This document shows, piece by piece, positions 1 to 5,125 of a stretch of 5,953 bases of DNA. Source of the stretch: Planctomycetia bacterium (GTDB lineage Bacteria > Planctomycetota > Phycisphaerae > Phycisphaerales > SM1A02); contig JAACEA010000501.1 of assembly GCA_009936695.1 (NCBI GenBank), positions 1 through 5,953 of the forward strand, read 5' to 3'. The position numbers were made by a program, and so were the translations under genes. Every line of letters starts with the position of its first letter. Position 1 is the first letter of the stretch. Below the pieces are notes generated by a model. That model did not search any database and was not told where the DNA came from. It saw nothing but the letters and a program-made list of their open reading frames with translations.

Positions 1-855
1 CACATCCCCAAGACCGCGGGGACGGCGATGTTCTCGATCGCGGCGTCGATTCATGGACCCATGCCGGGAATCAAGGGTCCCGGGGTCTTCCACATCCCGC
101 TCGACTGGAACGCCCCGGACGATCACCCTGCCGCGATCGCCGCCGTTCGAAGGCGCAATCCAGGCTCGCTGCGCTACTCCAGCGGACATTGCAGCATCCG
201 CTTCCGTCATCATCTTCCCGCCGACACCCGCGTGATCACCATGCTGCGTGATCCCGTCAAACGAGTGCTCTCCGCTTACGCGAACATGCGCCGGGATCCG
301 AACAACGGTTACCACCGGATCGCCAGCAGCGCGACACTCGAGGAGATCCTCGACGCACGTTCCCTGCCCGAACTCGACAACGGTCAGGTCAGACGGCTCG
401 CCGGCGTCCAGCCCGATGCGGGGCCCACGGATCGATCGCACCTGGATCTGGCGATTCGAAACGTCGACGAGGAGTTCACCGCGATCGGATTCACCGAGCG
501 CTTCGACGAGTCGTTCCAGCTCTTTCGCACCGAGCTCGAATGGCCGCGACGCGGCTACATGCCCTGGAACGTGGCACCGAAGAAGGACCGCGGCAACCGG
601 ACCTCGCCGGAGTTGCTCGCCCTGATCGCGGCGAGAAACGTCCTCGACATCGAACTGTACGATCACGCCACCCGAAGATTCGATGCCCGAATCGCGGAAC
701 TCGGGCCGGCCTTCCAGGCGGAGGTCGAACGCAATCGCAGATTCAATCGCGACTGGTATCGACACTGGCATCGATACGCGGTCACTCCGTTCCGTACCGC
801 GAAACGCAAGGTGGCCTCGCTTCGGCGGCGACTGACGTCACCGAGCGACGGCTGA
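1..855 (+). CDS. Sulfotransferase family 2-like protein, 5' end cut by window edge
   Basis: The reading frame is open from the first base, and 284 residues are visible before TGA. The first visible residues, HIPKTAGTAM, are the 5'-phosphosulfate (PAPS) binding loop of the HIPKTGGTS type, so the true start lies upstream and the ATG at 28 is internal. Around residues 83-91, LRDPVKRVLSAY matches the 3'-phosphate binding motif (RDPxxRxxS), and a GH pair at residues 62-63 precedes it as in Sulfotransfer_2 proteins. Known family role: transfer of sulfate from PAPS to a sugar or other hydroxyl acceptor. The acceptor cannot be read from this sequence. The C-terminus is strongly basic (Arg/Lys-rich, with several Trp and His). 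No membrane segment is seen in the visible part, but the missing N-terminus could carry one. The rmlA gene at the other end of the window makes a polysaccharide acceptor plausible. Fold assignment is fairly sure; substrate is unknown. Confidence 0.85.
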   Translation, partial: HIPKTAGTAMFSIAASIHGPMPGIKGPGVFHIPLDWNAPDDHPAAIAAVRRRNPGSLRYSSGHCSIRFRHHLPADTRVITMLRDPVKRVLSAYANMRRDPNNGYHRIASSATLEEILDARSLPELDNGQVRRLAGVQPDAGPTDRSHLDLAIRNVDEEFTAIGFTERFDESFQLFRTELEWPRRGYMPWNVAPKKDRGNRTSPELLALIAARNVLDIELYDHATRRFDARIAELGPAFQAEVERNRRFNRDWYRHWHRYAVTPFRTAKRKVASLRRRLTSPSDG

Positions 856-873
856 TCGATTCACTCGAAGCCG
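849..873. terminator. Possible hairpin between convergent genes
   Basis: CGGCT (849-853) pairs with AGCCG (869-873). Inside, after a two-base bulge (854-855), TCGA (856-859) pairs with TCGA (865-868) around a five-base loop. The structure overlaps the sulfotransferase stop codon and lies in the 35-bp gap before the convergent receiver gene's stop. It could slow transcription from either side, but there is no T-tract on either strand, so it is not a typical intrinsic terminator. Confidence 0.25.
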
Positions 874-890
874 CCTCCCTCAAGGTCGGA

Positions 891-1292
891 CTACCCGGTC
901 GGGCACGGCCGGCGGGAGATCCAGATTCCCGCCGCAGCGCGAACCCGCTCCGTCAGCTCACGTCCGTCGAACGGCTTGTGCAGAATGCTGGAAACCCCGT
1001 GTTCGATGGCATCGCGACGAATCTGGTCAGGCGTCTCTCCGGTGATGAAGATGACGGGCGTGTCCGAGAGTTCGTCGATGGCCCGGATCCGATCCTGAAC
1101 GCTGAATCCGCTCCCCGCGGGCATGTTCACGTCGAGCACCATCACATCCGGCGTTTCAGCCCGGGCGACGGCCAGGGCCTGGTAACCGTCCAGGGCCACG
1201 ATCACCTCGAAGCCCTCGGCTTCGAGCCGGGTGCGCATGGCGGAGAGCAACGCCGGGTCGTCGTCCGCGATCAAGACTCGCTTCGGTCTCAT
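891..1292 (-). CDS. Stand-alone response regulator receiver protein (CheY/Spo0F-like)
   Basis: 133 residues forming one REC domain and a short tail, with no output domain. Residues visible: acidic pocket D10-D11 in VLIADDDP, phosphoacceptor D54 in VMVLDVNMP, the switch Thr84 in VIFITGE, and the conserved Lys106-Pro107 in HKPFDG. All catalytic positions are intact, so phosphorylation by a histidine kinase is expected. The start at 1292 is chosen because GGGAGG lies 7 nt upstream of it. An in-frame ATG at 1337 would add 15 residues unlike a receiver and would overlap the preceding gene. It follows another receiver gene with a 25-nt gap and is probably co-transcribed with it. The short tail after the last helix (GIWISRRPCPTG) has no recognised function. 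The partner kinase is not proven; the divergent PAS kinase is the obvious candidate. Confidence 0.93.
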   Translation of the reverse strand: MRPKRVLIADDDPALLSAMRTRLEAEGFEVIVALDGYQALAVARAETPDVMVLDVNMPAGSGFSVQDRIRAIDELSDTPVIFITGETPDQIRRDAIEHGVSSILHKPFDGRELTERVRAAAGIWISRRPCPTG

Positions 1293-1299
1293 GTCGAAT

Positions 1300-1305
1300 C
1301 CTCCC
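1300..1305 (-). promoter_or_regulatory. Shine-Dalgarno site deciding the start at 1292
   Basis: The minus strand reads AAAGGGAGG followed by 7 nt and ATG. This strong ribosome binding site lies in the gap between the two receiver genes and selects the shorter start over the ATG at 1337. Confidence 0.8.
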
Positions 1306-1317
1306 TTTGAAAGCCCA

Positions 1318-1716
1318 TCACGCCGCGACGTCGCCACGTGTCTCGCGAAGCACCAGTGCCGAGTCGATCCGGTCGATCAACTCGTTCCCATCGAACGGTT
1401 TCTCGAAGACCGCGACATCCCGGTGCGAGCGCAGTCGATTGCGGTGCTCCAGCCGATATCCGGTCATCACGAGGATCGGCGTGTCCGAACGCGATCGAAT
1501 GCGTTCCACGAGATCCATTCCGTCACCCATGGGCATCACGATGTCGGTGACCACCATGTCCGGTCGGCGCTGATCGAAGATCGCAAGCGCCATCGCCCCC
1601 GTCGTCGCGGTCATGCAACCGTATCCGGATGCCTCGATTCTCCGGCGGAGCACATCGACGAGGAACTCGTCGTTGTCCACGAGCAGCACGCACTTTCCCA
1701 ACGGCGTTCTCTTCAT
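1318..1716 (-). CDS. Stand-alone response regulator receiver protein with DN acidic pair
   Basis: 132 residues forming a single REC domain without an output domain. Visible are VLLVDNDEF (pocket D14-N15), phosphoacceptor D58 in MVVTDIVMP, switch Thr85 in ILVMTGY and Lys106-Pro107 in EKPFDG. The second acidic position, equivalent to Asp13 of CheY, is Asn here, while Asp16 sits one position later. This variant occurs in other receivers and need not abolish phosphorylation. The segment between Thr85 and Lys106 is one residue shorter than in the next gene. The start at 1716 is supported by GGAGG 7 nt upstream. An in-frame ATG at 1818 would prepend 34 non-conserved residues and consume much of the intergenic region. 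First gene of a two-receiver unit, divergent from the PAS kinase. The shared KPFDGxEL ending suggests that the two receivers are related by an old duplication (inference). Confidence 0.92.
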   Translation of the reverse strand: MKRTPLGKCVLLVDNDEFLVDVLRRRIEASGYGCMTATTGAMALAIFDQRRPDMVVTDIVMPMGDGMDLVERIRSRSDTPILVMTGYRLEHRNRLRSHRDVAVFEKPFDGNELIDRIDSALVLRETRGDVAA

Positions 1717-1723
1717 CGTTCGT

Positions 1724-1728
1724 CCTCC
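1724..1728 (-). promoter_or_regulatory. Shine-Dalgarno site deciding the start at 1716
   Basis: The minus strand reads GGAGG, then 7 nt, then ATG. Nothing comparable was noted at the longer alternative start at 1818. Confidence 0.75.
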
Positions 1729-1740
1729 ATGGCCGGATCC

Positions 1741-1757
1741 AGTGACGATCGGATCGT
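1741..1757 (-). repeat. Candidate operator, copy 1 (reads toward the receiver genes)
   Basis: The minus strand reads ACGATCCGATCGTCACT. The core 1745-1757 is a perfect inverted repeat, ACGATC and GATCGT around one central base, as expected for a dimeric DNA-binding protein. It ends about 24 nt before the receiver start codon at 1716. A second copy on the plus strand precedes the kinase gene. Confidence 0.45.
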
Positions 1758-1858
1758 GCTTCATGAACATCGGTTCCGGACCATGGGGATCCGACGTCTT
1801 CCGCGAACGTTCACCCACTTTCCGGGGACCTGCCGGATCTGCGACATCTGATGGTGCC

Positions 1859-1887
1859 GTGACACTTCCGGGACTGAGGCGAATACC
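1859..1887 (+). promoter_or_regulatory. Weak sigma-70-like promoter candidate for the kinase unit
   Basis: GTGACA (1859-1864, five of six matches to TTGACA), a 17-bp spacer, then AATACC (1882-1887), which matches only three positions of TATAAT. The spacing is good but the -10 is poor, and the house-keeping sigma consensus of this organism is unknown. Confidence 0.15.
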
Positions 1888-1932
1888 CCATTCCCGTCGA
1901 GATCACCCGCCCGTCCGCAAGAAGATCGCTCG

Positions 1933-1948
1933 ACGATCCGATCGCACT
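1933..1948 (+). repeat. Candidate operator, copy 2 (reads toward the kinase gene)
   Basis: The plus strand reads ACGATCCGATCGCACT. It matches copy 1 over 16 nt, with a single T missing after ACGATCCGATCG. The CGATC-C-GATCG core is palindromic around one base. It ends 39 nt before the kinase start codon. Confidence 0.45.
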
Positions 1949-1974
1949 CCGGTACCCCGCGGGATCTTCGGAAA

Positions 1975-1979
1975 GGGAG
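1975..1979 (+). promoter_or_regulatory. Shine-Dalgarno site deciding the kinase start
   Basis: GGGAG within AAAGGGAG, 8 nt before the ATG at 1988. It supports this start rather than frame extensions reaching back to 1613, which would run antisense through the receiver gene. Confidence 0.75.
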
Positions 1980-1987
1980 CAGCAGCG

Positions 1988-4651
1988 ATGAAGAATGTCT
2001 CGAAATCCGTCATTGAAGACGCCCAGCGCATCCGAGACCTGGCGCTGGTCGCCGAGCGCACGACGAACGCCGTCATCATCACCGACGTCCAGCGACGGGT
2101 CAGATGGGTGAATGACGGCTTCACGAAGATCACCGGATACACCTTCGACGAGGCGATCGGGCGATGCCCCGCCGACTTCCTTCAATCCGAAGATACCGAT
2201 CCCGTGACGGTCCAGAAGCTCCGGGAGTCGCTCAATCGCGGCGAGGGGTGTCGGGTCGAGATCCTCAATCGAGGCAAGGATGGGCGTCGGTACTGGTTGG
2301 ACATGGACATCCGGCCCATCCACGACGCCCATGGCGTCGTCGAGGGATTCATCGCGGTCGAGATGGACGTCACCGAACAGGTCGAGTCCAGACAACGACT
2401 GGCGGCCGCGGAGCGCCGCCTCCGCTTGACCGTCGAAGGAGCGGATCTCGGGACATGGGACTGGCACATCCCGTCCGGAAAGGTGGTCTTCAACGATCGC
2501 TGGTGCGAGATCCTGGGCTACAGGCCCGAGGAGATCGAGGGACATGTCCGGTCCTGGGAGCTGGTGCTTCATCCGGAGGACCAAAAGGACGCGGAGCAAC
2601 ATCTTCAAGACCACTTCGATCGAAAGACCGACATCTATCGATTCGAACATCGCCTCAAGCACAAGGATGGAAGCGTGGTCTGGGTCCTCGACTCCGGACG
2701 AGTGTACGAATGGAGTGACCGGGGCGAACCGGTCCGCATGGCCGGCATCCACCTCGACGTCACGGAACGCCGTCGAGCGGAGGAGCGGTTCGAGCTCGCC
2801 GCCACGGCATCCGTCGTGGGTATCTGGGATCGCAATCTCGTGACCGGCACCACCTACCTCTCACCGCGGCTCTACGAGCTGCTGGGACACGCCAAGCCGG
2901 AAGATCGCATCGAGAAGCTGCCCTCGTCGCTCGAGTCACTGATCCATCCGGAGGACCGGGAGGCCCAGGCGGAGGCGGAGCGGGAACACATCGACAATGG
3001 AGCGGCGTACGAGATCGAACTTCGGCTCCGAACGGCCACCGGTCGGTACCGGTGGTTCCAGTCCCGGGGCGAAGCCGTTCGTAACAACGATGGCGACACC
3101 ATCCGGATGGCCGGTTCCCTTCAGGACGTCCACGAGCGGAAGCTGCTTGAAATCTCCCGCGCCGCGCTGGCGAAGATCGTCGAGACCTCAGAGGACGCGA
3201 TCCTGAGCCTCGACGCGCACGGACGCATTCGAATCGCCAACCCCGGCGTCACGTCGATGCTGGGATTCCAGCCCGGTGATCTCGTGGGGCTCCCCTATCA
3301 GGAGATCCTGGTCGACCACGACCAGTCGGATGCGCTCGCGAAGGTGCTCCGCGGCGAGCTCGATTCGATGGGTGGACCGCTCGAGACACGTTGCCGCCGA
3401 CAGGATGGAAGCGAGATCGAGGTCTCCATCGCCGCATCGCCGGTCTGCGATGAGAACGGTTCCATCTCCGGGGCGTCGATGATCGTTCGCGACATCACGG
3501 ATCGACGCGAGAAGGTCGCGCTGCAGGAGACCACCCGTGAACTCGCCGAGCTGAACCAGCTCCTCGAGCGGCAGAACCACCGGCTCGAGGACATGACCGA
3601 CCGTGCTCATCGATTCGTCGACGACGTCTCCCACGAGTTCCGAACTCCGCTCACCGTGATCAAGGAATACACGTCGATCATCCTCGATGGCCTCGGCGGC
3701 GAAATCAGCTCCTCCCAGGAGGACTGGCTGAGGATCATCGACATCGCGACCGTCGACCTCAACACCATGGTCGAGGACTTCCTGGACTCGAGCAAGCTCC
3801 GATCCGGCCGCCTGCGGGTGGAACGTCGCCGCCACGACGTCGCGACCATACTCGGGGACATCGACCGCCTGCTTCGACGCAAGGCGGAGGCGAATGGGAT
3901 CCGACTCGCCTGCGTGCTCGCCGATGATCTTCCACAGGTGTTCGTCGACGACGAGAAGGCCCGCCGGGTGGTGGTGAATCTCGCCACGAACGCCATCAAG
4001 TTCAGCCCGCCCGACACCGAGGTCCGGATCGAGGCGGTGACCAACAGTCAGGGTGACATCGAGATCTCGATCTGCGATCAGGGCGCCGGCATCTCGGAAG
4101 CGGACATGCATTCGCTCTTCGAGCGGTTCCAGCAGCTTCCCAACGCGATGTCCCCCGGCGTCAAGGGATTCGGACTCGGGCTCAACATCGCACGACAACT
4201 CGCATGGTTGAATCTCGGACGACTCGAAGTGATGAACCGCCCCGAGGGTGGAGCCTGCTTCCGCTTCACGATGCCACCCGCGGAGCCGCGGGTCGTGGTC
4301 GACCGTTTCTTCGAACGGCTGCTGGAGTGCGAGGACCGGCCGAGCAATATCGGAGCGATTCGAATCACGCCCACCAACCCGTCGTACGACCTCGCCACCA
4401 TGCAACGGGACGTGTGCAGCGCCATACGCCCTTCGGACCTGTGCATCGAAGCGGTCGGCAAGCCCGGCCTCCTGGTCTTCGGTCCCGCCGGTTCTGCGAG
4501 CGAGTGGGCGGATCGTCTTGGGGCCGAGTGGGCCGGCGATCTCGGACCGTCATTGCGGATCGGGGTCGTCGGGGACTGGGAATTCGACGAAGACTGGCGC
4601 TCCGCTCATCGCGAGATCCTCGAACTCATCGGAGAAACCGTCCATGCTTGA
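1988..4651 (+). CDS. Soluble sensor histidine kinase: four PAS, HisKA, HATPase_c, cyclase-like C-terminus
   Basis: 887 residues without signal peptide or membrane segment, so cytoplasmic. Domains in order: PAS1 about 15-132 (VNDGFTKITGYT, FLQSEDTD, KDGRRYW, DVTE), PAS2 about 143-262 and PAS3 about 265-385 (both PAS_3-like, with LHPEDQ and IHPEDR), and PAS4 about 388-508 (ends in RDITDRRE). A signalling helix or coiled coil spans about 508-540. HisKA has phosphoacceptor His549 in DDVSHEFRTPL; the ExxT motif after it also allows phosphatase activity. HATPase_c has N box NLATNAIKF (N668), DQGAGI (D697), F box FERF and the glycine lid KGFGLGL (about 726-732). A further 120 residues (about 768-887) resemble a degenerate GGDEF fold. 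All catalytic kinase boxes are intact. PAS ligands cannot be read from the sequence. The gene overlaps the following receiver gene by 8 nt, making that protein the likeliest phosphotransfer partner. Confidence 0.95.
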   Translation: MKNVSKSVIEDAQRIRDLALVAERTTNAVIITDVQRRVRWVNDGFTKITGYTFDEAIGRCPADFLQSEDTDPVTVQKLRESLNRGEGCRVEILNRGKDGRRYWLDMDIRPIHDAHGVVEGFIAVEMDVTEQVESRQRLAAAERRLRLTVEGADLGTWDWHIPSGKVVFNDRWCEILGYRPEEIEGHVRSWELVLHPEDQKDAEQHLQDHFDRKTDIYRFEHRLKHKDGSVVWVLDSGRVYEWSDRGEPVRMAGIHLDVTERRRAEERFELAATASVVGIWDRNLVTGTTYLSPRLYELLGHAKPEDRIEKLPSSLESLIHPEDREAQAEAEREHIDNGAAYEIELRLRTATGRYRWFQSRGEAVRNNDGDTIRMAGSLQDVHERKLLEISRAALAKIVETSEDAILSLDAHGRIRIANPGVTSMLGFQPGDLVGLPYQEILVDHDQSDALAKVLRGELDSMGGPLETRCRRQDGSEIEVSIAASPVCDENGSISGASMIVRDITDRREKVALQETTRELAELNQLLERQNHRLEDMTDRAHRFVDDVSHEFRTPLTVIKEYTSIILDGLGGEISSSQEDWLRIIDIATVDLNTMVEDFLDSSKLRSGRLRVERRRHDVATILGDIDRLLRRKAEANGIRLACVLADDLPQVFVDDEKARRVVVNLATNAIKFSPPDTEVRIEAVTNSQGDIEISICDQGAGISEADMHSLFERFQQLPNAMSPGVKGFGLGLNIARQLAWLNLGRLEVMNRPEGGACFRFTMPPAEPRVVVDRFFERLLECEDRPSNIGAIRITPTNPSYDLATMQRDVCSAIRPSDLCIEAVGKPGLLVFGPAGSASEWADRLGAEWAGDLGPSLRIGVVGDWEFDEDWRSAHREILELIGETVHA
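4631..4634 (+). promoter_or_regulatory. Ribosome binding site inside the kinase gene
   Basis: GGAG lies 9 nt before the ATG at 4644, within the last codons of the kinase gene. With the 8-nt overlap (ATGCTTGA) it suggests translational coupling of kinase and receiver. Confidence 0.55.
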
Positions 4652-5018
4652 TCGAGTCCTCATCATCGACGACGAGATTCACCTCACCGAAGTGCTCGCG
4701 ATCCGACTGCGGGCACTGGGATTCGATGTGGACACCGCCACCTCCGGCATCCTCGGCATCGAACGGGCGACCGGTGATCCACAGCCCGACGTGATCATCC
4801 TCGACGTCCGGATGCCGGAGATCGACGGATTCGAAGTGAACGCCCGTCTCAAGGCGGATCCTCGAACCTCGGGAATACCGGTGATCTTCCTCTCCGCCAA
4901 CGTCCAGGACACCGCCCGACAGGCCGCACTGTCCGCAGGCGCGTTCGCGTACCTGAAGAAGCCGTATGACGCCATCGACGTGATCAAGCACATCCGAGAT
5001 GCCAGCGCCGCGGCCTGA
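4644..5018 (+). CDS. Stand-alone response regulator receiver protein coupled to the kinase
   Basis: 124 residues, one complete REC domain and nothing else. VLIIDDE gives the acidic pair D9-D10, VIILDVRMPEIDGFE the phosphoacceptor D54, VIFLSAN the switch Ser84, and YLKKPYD Lys106-Pro107. All catalytic positions are present. The ATG overlaps the kinase stop codon region by 8 nt (4644-4651), so the two are almost certainly co-transcribed and probably translationally coupled. A start further upstream in this frame would lie deep in the kinase gene and would add no receiver sequence. As no output domain exists, it would act by binding another protein or by passing phosphate on to a histidine phosphotransfer protein. 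No such protein is encoded in the window. It resembles single-domain receivers of the CheY/DivK/Spo0F type; which one cannot be decided. Confidence 0.94.
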   Translation: MLDRVLIIDDEIHLTEVLAIRLRALGFDVDTATSGILGIERATGDPQPDVIILDVRMPEIDGFEVNARLKADPRTSGIPVIFLSANVQDTARQAALSAGAFAYLKKPYDAIDVIKHIRDASAAA

Positions 5019-5059
5019 GTCGCCGCAATGGATGATCAGATGTCGCTTTCACGCGTGAT

Positions 5060-5079
5060 GCCGGCCATCACCAGCCGGC
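5060..5079. repeat. Short GC inverted repeat in convergent gap
   Basis: GCCGGC (5060-5065) and GCCGGC (5074-5079) form a 6-bp all-GC stem with an 8-base loop. No T-tract follows on either strand. It may add to termination between the convergent receiver and rfbA genes. Confidence 0.3.
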
Positions 5080-5081
5080 TC

Positions 5082-5112
5082 CCGTCCGCCCCTCGCCGTC
5101 AGTCCCGGACGG
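5082..5112. terminator. Candidate bidirectional terminator hairpin
   Basis: CCGTCCG (5082-5088) pairs with CGGACGG (5106-5112), a 7-bp stem with a 17-base loop. It lies in the 107-bp gap between the stops of the plus-strand receiver gene and the minus-strand rfbA. Its symmetry would serve both directions, but the loop is long and no T-tract is present, so termination may instead be factor-dependent. No gene is visible in the gap. Confidence 0.3.
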
Positions 5113-5125
5113 ATGGACGCCGACG

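Larger units (their letters stand above)
1717..1987. promoter_or_regulatory. Divergent intergenic region between receiver pair and PAS kinase
   Basis: This 271-bp gap must hold promoters for both divergent units. It contains no convincing gene: open frames crossing it are extensions of flanking frames without receiver or PAS similarity. It holds an inverted pair of a 16-17 nt near-palindrome, a GAACGTTC palindrome at 1805-1812, a TTCATGAA palindrome at 1760-1767 and a CCCGCGGG palindrome at 1956-1963. No strong sigma-70 promoter is seen on either strand. Confidence 0.6.

Noticed and set aside
540..1310. 256-codon plus-strand frame across the end of the sulfotransferase and antisense to a receiver
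   Set aside because: It overlaps two well-supported genes and its translation is Arg/Gly-rich with no family resemblance.
1293..1337. Longer start at 1337 for the second receiver gene
   Set aside because: It would overlap the preceding gene by 20 nt and add 15 non-conserved residues, and the strong GGGAGG site serves the ATG at 1292.
1613..1987. Upstream extension of the kinase frame by 125 codons
   Set aside because: The extension runs antisense through the receiver gene and lacks domain similarity. GGGAG 8 nt before the ATG at 1988 gives a better start.
2030..2383. PAS1 as a LOV blue-light domain (GRCPADFLQ resembling GRNCRFLQ)
   Set aside because: Aligned on FLQ, the photoactive Cys position is Ala. 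The Cys present sits two positions too early, with one extra residue between it and the motif. It fits the ordinary PAS type with GRxPADFLQ better.
1811..2752. 313-codon minus-strand open frame opposite the PAS domains
   Set aside because: Antisense shadow of PAS1-PAS2, with low-complexity translation and no known motif. It would also occupy the divergent promoter region.
3188..4405. 405-codon open frame on the minus strand inside the kinase gene
   Set aside because: It lies wholly antisense to the kinase HisKA/HATPase region, whose motifs are unambiguous, and its translation shows no recognisable domain. Long antisense frames are common opposite GC-rich genes with strong third-position bias.
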